A DNA stretch of 64,000 bases from Microlunatus antarcticus (lineage in GTDB: Bacteria > Actinomycetota > Actinomycetes > Propionibacteriales > Propionibacteriaceae). This document shows, piece after piece, positions 16,640 through 24,241 of the stretch. The notes beneath the pieces were generated by a model. The model did no database searches. It worked only from the letters and a program-made list of their open reading frames with translations, and was not told where the DNA came from. The stretch spans positions 2,728,001-2,792,000 of the forward strand of contig NZ_JACHZG010000001.1 in NCBI RefSeq assembly GCF_014193425.1. Direction: 5' to 3'. The position numbers and the translations under genes were made by a program. Every line of letters starts with the position of its first letter. The first letter of the stretch is position 1.

Positions 16640-17781
16640 CCCTGACCCTCGACTCGATCGTGCTGCACCTCGTCCGGCTACCCCTGGTGTCGCCGTTCAC
16701 CACGTCCTTCGGGACGGAGACCGAACGCCTCGCCCTGCTGCTCGAGGCGCGGACAACCGTGTCCGTCGGCGACCAGAGGCGCGAGGTCACCGGCTGGGGC
16801 GAGTGCGTCGCGCAGGAGGAACCCACCTACTCGGCCGAGTACGTCGCCGGCGCCCAGGCCGTCCTCGTCGACCACCTGCTGCCGCGCGTGTTCGCCGCGC
16901 AGCGCGAGCGCCCGCTCAGCGCCGAGACGGTCGCCGAGGTGCTGGCCCCCGTGGTCGGGCACCCGATGGCCAAGGCCGCCCTGGAGATGGCGCTGCTCGA
17001 CGCGCAGCTGCGCGCCGCCGGCACCTCGTTCGCCGACTACCTCGGCGTCACGGTCGACCGGGTCCCGTCGGGCGTCTCCGTCGGGATCCAGGACGACGTG
17101 CCCACGCTGCTGCGGGTGGTGGAGGGCTACCTCGACGAGGGCTACCGCCGCATCAAGCTCAAGATCAAGCCGGGCCGCGACGTCGAGCCGACCCGGGCCG
17201 TGCGGGAGCGGTTCGGCGACATCCCGCTCCAGGTCGACGCGAACGCCGCCTACACGTTGGCCGACGCCGCGGTGCTGCGCAGGCTGGACGCCTTCGACCT
17301 GCTGCTGATCGAGCAGCCGCTGGCCGAGGACGACCTCCGCCAGCACGCCCTGCTCGCCCGCCAGCTCGTGACCCCGATCTGCCTCGACGAGTCGGTCGTC
17401 TCCGCGCCGCGGGCGGCCGACGCCCTGGCCCTGGGCGCGGCGAGCATCATCAACATCAAGCCGGGCCGGGTCGGCGGCTACCTCGAGGCGCGGCGGATCC
17501 ACGACCTCTGCCGGGCCTCCGGCGCGGCCGTCTGGTGCGGCGGCATGCTCGAGACCGGGCTCGGCCGGGCCGCCAACGCCGCGCTGGCCGGGCTGCCCGG
17601 CTTCACCCTCACCGGCGACATCTCCGGCTCCGACCGCTTCTACGCCGTCGACGTCACCCCGCCGGTGGTCATGGTCGACGGCTACGTCGCCGTCCGCCGC
17701 GAGCCCGGCGTCGGCGACCACCCCGAGCCCGCCCGGCTGGAGGAGTTCGGCGTCGGCCGGCAGGTCGTCGAGGCGCCGTGA
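16636..17781 (+). CDS. menC: o-Succinylbenzoate synthase / N-succinylamino-acid racemase (enolase superfamily)
   Basis: 381 residues, muconate-lactonizing-type enolase superfamily. The full active site is present: Lys174-x-Lys176 in IKLKIKPG, metal ligands Asp201 (VDANAA), Glu226 (LIEQPL) and Asp251 (LDES), and Lys275 in INIKPGRVGG. This subgroup includes OSBS (menaquinone pathway) and NSAR, which interconverts N-succinyl-D/L-amino acids; many are bifunctional. No other men genes are nearby, while a coupled GNAT precedes it, which favours an NSAR role. It overlaps the polymerase gene downstream (GTGA). Confidence 0.9.
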   Translation: MTLTLDSIVLHLVRLPLVSPFTTSFGTETERLALLLEARTTVSVGDQRREVTGWGECVAQEEPTYSAEYVAGAQAVLVDHLLPRVFAAQRERPLSAETVAEVLAPVVGHPMAKAALEMALLDAQLRAAGTSFADYLGVTVDRVPSGVSVGIQDDVPTLLRVVEGYLDEGYRRIKLKIKPGRDVEPTRAVRERFGDIPLQVDANAAYTLADAAVLRRLDAFDLLLIEQPLAEDDLRQHALLARQLVTPICLDESVVSAPRAADALALGAASIINIKPGRVGGYLEARRIHDLCRASGAAVWCGGMLETGLGRAANAALAGLPGFTLTGDISGSDRFYAVDVTPPVVMVDGYVAVRREPGVGDHPEPARLEEFGVGRQVVEAP

Positions 17782-18764
17782 CCGCGGTCCGGGTCGGCGG
17801 GCGCACGCTCGGCCTGTCCAACCTGGACAAGGCCCTCTACCCCGACGGCTGGACCAAGGGCGAGGTCATCGACTACTACGCCCGGATCGCCGACACGATG
17901 CTGCCGCACGTCCGCGACCGGGCCCTGACGCGGCTGCGCTTCCCGGGGGGCGTACCGCGGGCGTCGACCGCGCCCCACACCGGCGGCACGACCCCGCTCG
18001 CCGCCGGCTCGTTCTACGAGAAGAACGCGCCGGTCAGCACGCCAGCGTGGGTCCGCCGCCAGCCCGTCCGGACCAGCGAGGGCGTCATCGACTACGTCGT
18101 CGCCGAGGAGACCGCGACGCTGGTGTGGCTGGCCAACCTCGCCGCCCTCGAGCTGCACGTCCCGCAGTGGACGATCGCGAGCGGCGTCGTGGGCCCCGAC
18201 GGGGTGCTCGACCTGCCCGGCGAGGAGCCGCGAGACGGCGAGCCGCTGGCCGACCGGGTCGTCGTCGACCTCGATCCGGGCGCGGGAATGGACGTGCTCG
18301 ATTCCGCCCACGCGGCCCTGCTCGTGGCCCAGGTGCTGGCCGGCGACGGGCTGGTGCCCGTGCCGCAGACGTCCGGGAGCAAGGGCGTCCAGGTGTACGC
18401 GGCCGTCGCCCCGTGCCGGGCGCGCGACGCCTGGGCGTACGTGAAGGGGCTCAACGCGGCGATGGCGAAGGCCCGGCCCGACTTCTTCGTCGCCTCGATG
18501 TCGGTCGAGCAGCGGCGCGGGCGGATCTACGTCGACCACAACCAGGACCTGCCGGCCCGCAACACCATCGCGCCGTACTCGTTGCGCGGCCGGGAACGGC
18601 CCTCGGTCGCCACCCCGGTCAGCTGGGAGGAGCTGGCCGCGGCCACGCGCCCGGAGGACCTGCACTTCTCCCCCGCCGCGGTGCTCGACCGCGTGGCCCA
18701 GCACGGGGACCTCGCGGCGGACCTGCTGCTCGACGACCGGCCGCCGCTCCCCGACGCGTCCTGA
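17778..18764 (+). CDS. LigD-type polymerase/primase domain protein (NHEJ)
   Basis: 328 residues, a stand-alone PolDom of the archaeo-eukaryotic primase type. It starts LGLSNLDKALYPDGWTKGEV as typical for the family. The catalytic aspartates lie in VVVDLDPG, the triphosphate-binding QTSGSKGVQVY and the RIYVDHNQ motif follow. It fills gaps and adds ribonucleotides at double-strand breaks with Ku. No ligase or nuclease domain is fused. GTG start at 17778 overlaps the racemase stop, an unexpected partner. A Ku gene lies at 53948-54754. Confidence 0.93.
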   Translation: MTAVRVGGRTLGLSNLDKALYPDGWTKGEVIDYYARIADTMLPHVRDRALTRLRFPGGVPRASTAPHTGGTTPLAAGSFYEKNAPVSTPAWVRRQPVRTSEGVIDYVVAEETATLVWLANLAALELHVPQWTIASGVVGPDGVLDLPGEEPRDGEPLADRVVVDLDPGAGMDVLDSAHAALLVAQVLAGDGLVPVPQTSGSKGVQVYAAVAPCRARDAWAYVKGLNAAMAKARPDFFVASMSVEQRRGRIYVDHNQDLPARNTIAPYSLRGRERPSVATPVSWEELAAATRPEDLHFSPAAVLDRVAQHGDLAADLLLDDRPPLPDAS

Positions 18765-18787
18765 GCCCGCGCCCGGTCAGGGCGGGT

Positions 18788-19492
18788 TCAGGACGCGGCC
18801 TGCGCGGTCGCGAGCCGGCGCCAGAGCTCGGCCGGGTTGCGCACGGGCGGGTCGAAGACCATGTCGACCGTCGTGACGCCCTCGGCGCCGAGGCACACGA
18901 GCCGGGCGGCCCGGGTGGTCAGCCGGCCCAGCGTCACCGCGGTCGCCGACGGGACCCCGTGGGCCGCGGCCAGCCGGGCCAGGTCGTCGGCGTGGTTCTG
19001 CTCCAGGTGCTCGGTGAGCCGGCGGCCCCGGGCGAGCAGCCAGTCCGGCGACGCGGCCGCGAGCTCGCCCGGGGTCAGCGTCTGCGCCGTGCCCGCGCCG
19101 GGGACCGCGATCGCCAGGCCGGAGAGCCGGAGCGGCACGACCCGCAGCAGGGCCGGGTCCACGGGACCCAGCAGGCAGCCACGGTGGTCCTGGATCGTCC
19201 GGACGACACCCGGGTCGTCGGCCGCCAGCCGGACCGGTGCCGTGGTCCCGGTGGCGTGGAGGACGCCGACCTCGGGGATGGCGATCCGGACGCTGAGCGC
19301 GGTCCCGGTCGCGAAGAAGTCCTCCGGGTCGGACGGGACCAGGAAGGGCTCCCCGCCGGCCGCGAGCAGCCCGACCGTGCCGGCGCACCCGTGCTCGGCC
19401 CCGTCGAGCCGCGCGCACGTCGCCTCGTGGGAGGTGGACAGGACGGTCCGGGCGAGAACCGCGGCCTCGTCGCGGGCGATGCGATCGTCCAT
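18788..19492 (-). CDS. DUF2470 / HugZ-like iron-responsive protein
   Basis: 234 residues. The N-terminal two-thirds resemble the split beta-barrel (FMN-binding-like) domain: FATGTALSVRIAIPEVGVLHATG. The C-terminus is a DUF2470 domain (LTEHLEQNHADDLARLAAAHG), with the conserved HxxHxxD/NHADD type motif seen in HugZ-like haem-degrading or siderophore-reducing proteins. The start lies 12 bp from an iron box, so expression is very likely repressed by an IdeR/DtxR regulator. Probable job: releasing iron from haem or siderophore; not proven. Confidence 0.8.
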   Translation of the reverse strand: MDDRIARDEAAVLARTVLSTSHEATCARLDGAEHGCAGTVGLLAAGGEPFLVPSDPEDFFATGTALSVRIAIPEVGVLHATGTTAPVRLAADDPGVVRTIQDHRGCLLGPVDPALLRVVPLRLSGLAIAVPGAGTAQTLTPGELAAASPDWLLARGRRLTEHLEQNHADDLARLAAAHGVPSATAVTLGRLTTRAARLVCLGAEGVTTVDMVFDPPVRNPAELWRRLATAQAAS

Positions 19493-19503
19493 CTTCGTGC
19501 TCC

Positions 19504-19522
19504 TTAGGCAAGCCTTACCTCA
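19504..19522. promoter_or_regulatory. IdeR/DtxR iron box
   Basis: TTAGGCAAGCCTTACCTCA matches the 19-bp IdeR/DtxR consensus (TTAGGTTAGSCTAACCTAA) at most positions, including the TTAGG / CCT-ACCT half-sites. It lies in the 53-bp gap between the divergent DUF2470 gene (start 19492) and the ABC transporter (start 19546), and so can control both. Fe(II)-bound IdeR would repress them. Confidence 0.85.
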
Positions 19523-19545
19523 GTGAGATGGCACGCTAGCACCTC

Positions 19546-21369
19546 GTGAGCCCCGTACCGACCCTGCTTCCGACGTCTGACGCCGAGACCTCCCCGCTGC
19601 GGGCGCTCTGGCGCCACCACCGTCGCTACCGCCCGCGCGTGGTAGCGGCGGCGGCCGCGACGACCCTGAACACCGCCGCCGACGTGCTGCCCGAGCTCCT
19701 GCTCGGCGTGGCGGTCGACGTCGTGGTCCGCGGCTCCGACTCCTTCGCCGCCACCCTCTTCGGGGTCGAGGACCGCTTCTCCCAGCTCGTCATCGTCGCC
19801 GCCGTCAACGCGGGGGTCTGGGTGATCGAGTCGATCACCGACTACGTCGCGTCCCTGCTCTGGCGGGGGCTGGCCCAGGACGTCGAGCACGACCTGCGCG
19901 TGGAGACGTACACGAACGTGCAGGAGCTCGACGTCTCCTGGCACGAGGGCTCGGCTCCCGGCCGGGTCCTCTCGGTGATCAGCGACGACGTGAACCAGCT
20001 GGAACGGTTCCTGGACACGGGAGCCCGCGTCATCCTGCACACCTTCTGGACGGTGGTGTTCGTCGGCGCGGTCTTCGCCGCGACGTCGTGGACGCTCACG
20101 CTGCTCGCGTTCCTGCCGGTCCCGGTGATCGTGATCGGGTCGATCGTCTTCCAGCGTCGTCTCGAGCCGCTCTACGCCCGTGTCCGGGCCCGGGCGGGCG
20201 ACGTGAGCGCGACCATCTCGACCAACCTCGGCGGCCTCTCGACGATCAAGGCCTTCACCGCCGAGGCGCGCGAGGTCGAGCGCGTCCGCGAGGTCTCCAC
20301 CGGGTACCGCGACGCCAACCTCACGACGATCCGCTGGTCGTCGGCCTTCGTCCCCCTGATCCGGATGGCGATCCTGGCCGGCTTCACCTCCACGCTGCTG
20401 CTGGGCGGCTGGCTCGTGATCAACGGCCGGCTCGAGGTCGGGCTCTACACGATCCTCGTCTTCATGACCCAGCGGCTGCTCTGGCCGCTGACCGACCTCG
20501 GCGAGACCCTCGACCTCTACCAACGGGCGATGGCCTCGACCCGGCGCATCTTCGCGCTCATGTCCGAGCGCGGCGACACCCGGCCCGGGGCGAGCAGCCT
20601 CGCGCTGCCGGTCCGCGGCCGTCTCGAGCTGCGCGGCATCCGCTTCGGCTACGCCGACGGCCCAGACGTGCTGCGCGGCCTCGACATCGTCGTGCCCGCC
20701 GGGGAGACCCACGCGGTCGTCGGGACCACCGGCGCCGGCAAGTCCAGCCTGCTGCGGCTCGTGCTGCGCTTCTCCGATCCCCGCGAGGGCCAGGTGCTGC
20801 TCGACGGCACCGACGTCCGCGAGCTCGGCTGGGACGCGCTGCGCGGCGCGATCGGCTACGTCAGCCAGGACGTCTTCCTCTTCCACGGCACCGTGCGGGA
20901 CAACCTCGCGTACGGGCGGGTCGACGCCACCGACGAGCAGGTGCGCGAGGCCGCGCGGCTGGCCGAGGCGGACGCGTTCATCGCCGAGCTGCCGCAGGGC
21001 TACGACACCGTGGTCGGCGAGCGCGGCCAGACCCTCTCCGGCGGGCAGCGCCAGCGGATCGCGCTGGCCCGGGCGATCCTGCGCGACCCCGCGCTGCTCG
21101 TCCTCGACGAGGCGACGTCGGCGGTCGACACGGAGACGGAGGCCGCGATCCAACGTTCCCTGGCCGCGGTCACCGCCTCGCGGACCGCGCTGGTGGTCGC
21201 CCACCGGCTCTCGACGGTGCGTGACGCCGACCGGATCTGGGTCCTGGCGGGCGGCCGGGTCGCGGAGTCGGGCTCGCACGACGAGCTGGTCGCCGCCGGT
21301 GGGATCTACGCCGGGCTGTGGGCCGTGCAGATCGGCGAGGCGGTCGGGGCGGGGAGCCGCGCTCGTTAG
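19546..21369 (+). CDS. ABC exporter half-transporter (permease fused to ATPase)
   Basis: 607 residues: six transmembrane helices (about 30-320) then a nucleotide-binding domain with Walker A GTTGAGKSS, signature LSGGQRQRIALA, Walker B LLVLDEATSAVD and H-loop VVAHRLST. It is a type IV exporter subunit that would act as a homodimer. The divergent iron box suggests a role in siderophore export or haem/siderophore handling. IrtAB-like siderophore importers share this fold but usually come as a pair, and no second subunit is here. GTG start. Confidence 0.92.
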   Translation: MSPVPTLLPTSDAETSPLRALWRHHRRYRPRVVAAAAATTLNTAADVLPELLLGVAVDVVVRGSDSFAATLFGVEDRFSQLVIVAAVNAGVWVIESITDYVASLLWRGLAQDVEHDLRVETYTNVQELDVSWHEGSAPGRVLSVISDDVNQLERFLDTGARVILHTFWTVVFVGAVFAATSWTLTLLAFLPVPVIVIGSIVFQRRLEPLYARVRARAGDVSATISTNLGGLSTIKAFTAEAREVERVREVSTGYRDANLTTIRWSSAFVPLIRMAILAGFTSTLLLGGWLVINGRLEVGLYTILVFMTQRLLWPLTDLGETLDLYQRAMASTRRIFALMSERGDTRPGASSLALPVRGRLELRGIRFGYADGPDVLRGLDIVVPAGETHAVVGTTGAGKSSLLRLVLRFSDPREGQVLLDGTDVRELGWDALRGAIGYVSQDVFLFHGTVRDNLAYGRVDATDEQVREAARLAEADAFIAELPQGYDTVVGERGQTLSGGQRQRIALARAILRDPALLVLDEATSAVDTETEAAIQRSLAAVTASRTALVVAHRLSTVRDADRIWVLAGGRVAESGSHDELVAAGGIYAGLWAVQIGEAVGAGSRAR

Positions 21370-21370
21370 G

Positions 21371-22024
21371 GTGGCGCTCGTGCCAGGTGTTCCGCAGACC
21401 GAGGAGGTCCAGGTCCGCGGAGCCCGGCTGCCGCGCGACCAGCGGCGGGCACAGCTGCTCGACGCCGCCAACGAGGTCTTCACCACCCGGGGCTACCACG
21501 CCGCCGCCATGGACGAGATCGCCGCGGCGGCCGGGATCAGCAAGCCGGTGCTCTACCAGCACTTCGACTCCAAGCTCGACCTCTACCTCGCCCTGCTCGA
21601 CCAGGCCTGCGACTCCCTCGTCGACGTCGTGCAGGACGGCCTGGCCTCGACCGACGACAACGCCGACCGCGTCGTGGCCGCGATGGGCGCGTTCTTCGAC
21701 TTCGTGTCGTCGACCAGCGGGGAGTTCCGCTTCGTCTTCGAGTCCGACCTCACCGGCGACGGTCGCGTGCAGGACCGCCTCTGGCGGGTCAACAACGACG
21801 TCGCCGACCTGATCGCCGCCGTCATCGTCGAGGACACGCTGCTTCCGCCGGAGCAGGCGAAGCTCCTCGCCATCTCGATGGTCGGCCTCGCCCAGGTGGG
21901 CGCCCGCTACTGGGTCTCCGACCGCAGCGCCGCGATCGGGCTCGAGCAGGCCAAACAGCTCGTCAGCACCCTCGCCTGGCGCGGCATCAGCGGGTTCCCG
22001 CTGCGCGCGCCCCGCGACGCCTGA
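21371..22024 (+). CDS. TetR/AcrR family regulator
   Basis: About 217 residues. The N-terminal TetR helix-turn-helix reads RRAQLLDAANEVFTTRGYHA ... ISKPVLYQHFDSKLDLY. The C-terminal ligand domain is all-helical. GTG at 21371 directly follows the ABC transporter stop, with an alternative GTG at 21380; either way it is cotranscribed with the exporter. It may sense the exported compound. A nested inverted repeat lies downstream. Confidence 0.92.
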   Translation: MALVPGVPQTEEVQVRGARLPRDQRRAQLLDAANEVFTTRGYHAAAMDEIAAAAGISKPVLYQHFDSKLDLYLALLDQACDSLVDVVQDGLASTDDNADRVVAAMGAFFDFVSSTSGEFRFVFESDLTGDGRVQDRLWRVNNDVADLIAAVIVEDTLLPPEQAKLLAISMVGLAQVGARYWVSDRSAAIGLEQAKQLVSTLAWRGISGFPLRAPRDA

Positions 22025-22049
22025 CCCGTCTCGCTGCCGCGCAGAACCA

Positions 22050-22117
22050 CAGCCGCGGACCGGAGAGACAACCGCGCCAGCCGCGGCGTACGCGGCTGGG
22101 TCGGAGGTTCGCGGCTG
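22050..22117. repeat. Nested inverted-repeat element, AGCCGC family, copy B
   Basis: Outer arms CAGCCGCG (22050-22057) and CGCGGCTG (22110-22117). Inner hairpin CCAGCCGCG (22077-22085) and CGCGGCTGG (22091-22099) with a GCGTA loop. Both ends begin or end with the same word as copy A at 14814-14903. It lies between the convergent ends of the TetR and ABC-ATPase genes. Confidence 0.7.
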
Positions 22118-22154
22118 AGGTGCAGCCCCGGTGGTGAGTGCCCCAGGAACGACG

Positions 22155-22188
22155 ACGGCCCGCGTACGCCGAGGCGTACGCGGGCCGT
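22155..22188 (-). terminator. Hairpin terminator of the fructose-type ABC operon
   Basis: A perfect 15-bp stem (ACGGCCCGCGTACGC / GCGTACGCGGGCCGT) with a CGAG loop, 17 bp beyond the stop of the ATPase gene on the minus strand. It could also terminate readthrough from the convergent TetR gene. Confidence 0.8.
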
Positions 22189-22205
22189 CCTGGTCGTGCC
22201 GGCCG

Positions 22206-23054
22206 TCAGCCCCGCTGGAGCGTGGTGGCGCCGGTCATGATCGCGACCGCCTCGGTGGGCGTGTGCGACTTGGGCGTGATGACGCCGGCGCACCCGCCCA
22301 GGCGGGCGATGTGGATCCGGTCGGCCACCTCGAACACGTTGGGCATGTTGTGGCTGATCAGGATGACCGGCAGGCCCTTGGCCTTGATCTGCTGGATCAG
22401 GTTCAGCACCTGCCCGGTCTCCTTGACGCCCAGCGCGGCGGTGGGCTCGTCGAGGACGACGAACTTCGACGCGAACGTGGCCGCCCGGGCCACGGCGACG
22501 GCCTGGCGCTGACCACCGGACAGCGTCTCCACCGCCTGGCCCATGTTCTGGACGGTGGCGATGCCCAGGTTGGCCATCGACTTGCCGGCCGCCTCCTTCA
22601 TGCCCTTCTTGTCCATCATCCGGAAGACCGACCCCAGCACCCCGGATCGACGCATCTCCCGGCCGAGGAACATGTTGGCCGAGATGTCGAGCGCGGGCGC
22701 GACGGCGAGCGTCTGGTAGACGGTCTCGATGCCGGCGCCGCGGGCGTCCTGCGGGGTCTTGAAGCTGATCTCCTTGCCGTCCAGGTAGAGCTGGCCGGAG
22801 TCCGGCGTCAGGGCGCCCGTGGCCGCCTTGATCAGGGTCGACTTGCCGGCCCCGTTGTCGCCGATGATCGCGAGGATCTCGCCCGGGTAGAGGTCGAGGT
22901 CGACCCCGTCCAGGCCGATGACCTTGCCGAACGTCTTGATCAGCTTGCGGGCCGACAGGACCGTCTGGCTCGGGTCCGCGATCCCCTGCTGGACGGCGTC
23001 GAGGTCGACGCCGTTGACCGTGCCGTAGCCGGCCTCGCTCTGGGTTGCGCTCAT
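22206..23054 (-). CDS. Sugar ABC transporter ATPase (FrcA-like)
   Basis: 282 residues with a single nucleotide-binding domain: Walker A GDNGAGKST, signature LSGGQRQAVAVA, Walker B FVVLDEPTAAL. A single-domain ATPase distinguishes it from the double-domain RbsA/XylG type and matches the fructose FrcA type. A 35-residue N-terminal extension precedes the domain. The ATG at 23054 overlaps the permease stop (ATGA). Energises import with the two upstream genes. Confidence 0.9.
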   Translation of the reverse strand: MSATQSEAGYGTVNGVDLDAVQQGIADPSQTVLSARKLIKTFGKVIGLDGVDLDLYPGEILAIIGDNGAGKSTLIKAATGALTPDSGQLYLDGKEISFKTPQDARGAGIETVYQTLAVAPALDISANMFLGREMRRSGVLGSVFRMMDKKGMKEAAGKSMANLGIATVQNMGQAVETLSGGQRQAVAVARAATFASKFVVLDEPTAALGVKETGQVLNLIQQIKAKGLPVILISHNMPNVFEVADRIHIARLGGCAGVITPKSHTPTEAVAIMTGATTLQRG

Positions 23055-24091
23055 GACTTCACCTTCCGGATCCACTGGTCGATGGCGACGGCGACGATGA
23101 CCAGGACACCGGTGGCGAACACGCGCCACTGGTCGTCCACGCCGGCGAGGCTGAGGCCCAGCCGGAACGCGTACACGATCAGCGCGCCGATCATGGTGCC
23201 GATGATGGCGCCGCGACCGCCGAAGAGGCTCGTGCCGCCGATCACGACGGCGGTGATGCTCTCCAGGTTGGCGTCGGTCAGGGCGTTCGGGCTCGCGCTG
23301 CCCGCGCGGCCGATCTGGAGCCAGGCCGTGAAGCCGTAGAGCAGGCCCGCGACGGTGTAGACGCTCAGCAGGACCCGGTTGACCCGGATGCCGACCAAGC
23401 GCGCCGCCTCGATGTCGTTGCCGACCGCGTACACGTGCCGGCCCCAGGTGGTCTGGCTGAGGGCGAAGCCCACGACCGCCGCCATGAGGGCGACGATGAT
23501 GACGCCCCAGGTGATGTTCAGCGGCCCGATGTGCCGGACGCTGCCGGCCCAGTTGACCGAGGCGGGCAGGGCGGTGGACTGGATGTTGGAGCCACCGGAG
23601 TAGAGCAGGCCGGCGGCCAGGAAGATGCTCAGCGTCCCCAGGGTGACGATGAACGGTGGCAGGTTGATCCGGGTCACCAGGAACCCGTTCAGCAACCCGC
23701 CCGCCGTGCCCACGAGGATCCCGATCAGGATCGCCAGCGGCCCGGGCACGCCTCCGGCAGAGGCGAGGCTGGCCATGATCAGCATGGAGAACACCGTCAG
23801 CGCGCCGACCGAGAGGTCGATGCCGGCGGTGAGGATGATCAGGGTCTGGCCGATGGCCAGGGCGGCGATGATCGCCACCTGCTGGAGCAGGATCGAGATG
23901 GTCGACGGCTGCAGGAACCGCGGGTTGACCAGCGTGAAGACGATGACGGCGATGATCAGCACGAGCAGCGGGCTCAGGGCCGGCTGGGCGTGCAGGACGT
24001 GCTGGATGCGTTGGGCCGGTGACTGGCGACGCAGCGCGAACTGCTCGGCCGCGGTCGCCGGCTGCTGAGCCGGTGCGGTGGTGGTGGACAC
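23051..24091 (-). CDS. Sugar ABC transporter permease (FrcC/RbsC-like)
   Basis: 346 residues with about nine to ten membrane segments. It has the BPD_transp_2 features TAGIDLSVGAL and VIGGTSLFGGRG (the ATPase-contact EAA-like loop region) and YAVGNDIEAARLVGI. GTG start at 24091 preceded by AAGGAAG. The N-terminal 35 residues are cytoplasmic. It lies between the binding-protein gene, from which it is separated by a strong hairpin, and the ATPase gene that it overlaps. Confidence 0.92.
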   Translation of the reverse strand: MSTTTAPAQQPATAAEQFALRRQSPAQRIQHVLHAQPALSPLLVLIIAVIVFTLVNPRFLQPSTISILLQQVAIIAALAIGQTLIILTAGIDLSVGALTVFSMLIMASLASAGGVPGPLAILIGILVGTAGGLLNGFLVTRINLPPFIVTLGTLSIFLAAGLLYSGGSNIQSTALPASVNWAGSVRHIGPLNITWGVIIVALMAAVVGFALSQTTWGRHVYAVGNDIEAARLVGIRVNRVLLSVYTVAGLLYGFTAWLQIGRAGSASPNALTDANLESITAVVIGGTSLFGGRGAIIGTMIGALIVYAFRLGLSLAGVDDQWRVFATGVLVIVAVAIDQWIRKVKS

Positions 24092-24149
24092 GTGGGCTTC
24101 CTTGCCGTTGGTGGTGCGTGACCAGTGAGGGTGCTCGGCACCCGGGGGA

Positions 24150-24185
24150 ACGTGCCGGCCCGGCCGCAGGGCCGGGCCGGCACGT
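24150..24185 (-). terminator. Intercistronic hairpin between binding protein and permease
   Basis: A perfect 16-bp GC-rich stem (ACGTGCCGGCCCGGCC / GGCCGGGCCGGCACGT) with a GCAG loop. Position between the substrate-binding gene and the membrane components suggests partial termination or 3'-end protection. Either would give more binding protein than transporter, as known for other binding-protein operons. Confidence 0.75.
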
Positions 24186-24241
24186 CCTTCGCGAGGATCA
24201 GTCCGCGGGGTTCAGGCTGCAGCGCTCACGCTGCAGAGCCG

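Noticed and set aside
19504-21486. 660-codon open frame opposite the ABC exporter
   Set aside because: Low-complexity Arg/Asp/Gly composition and antisense to clear Walker and signature motifs.
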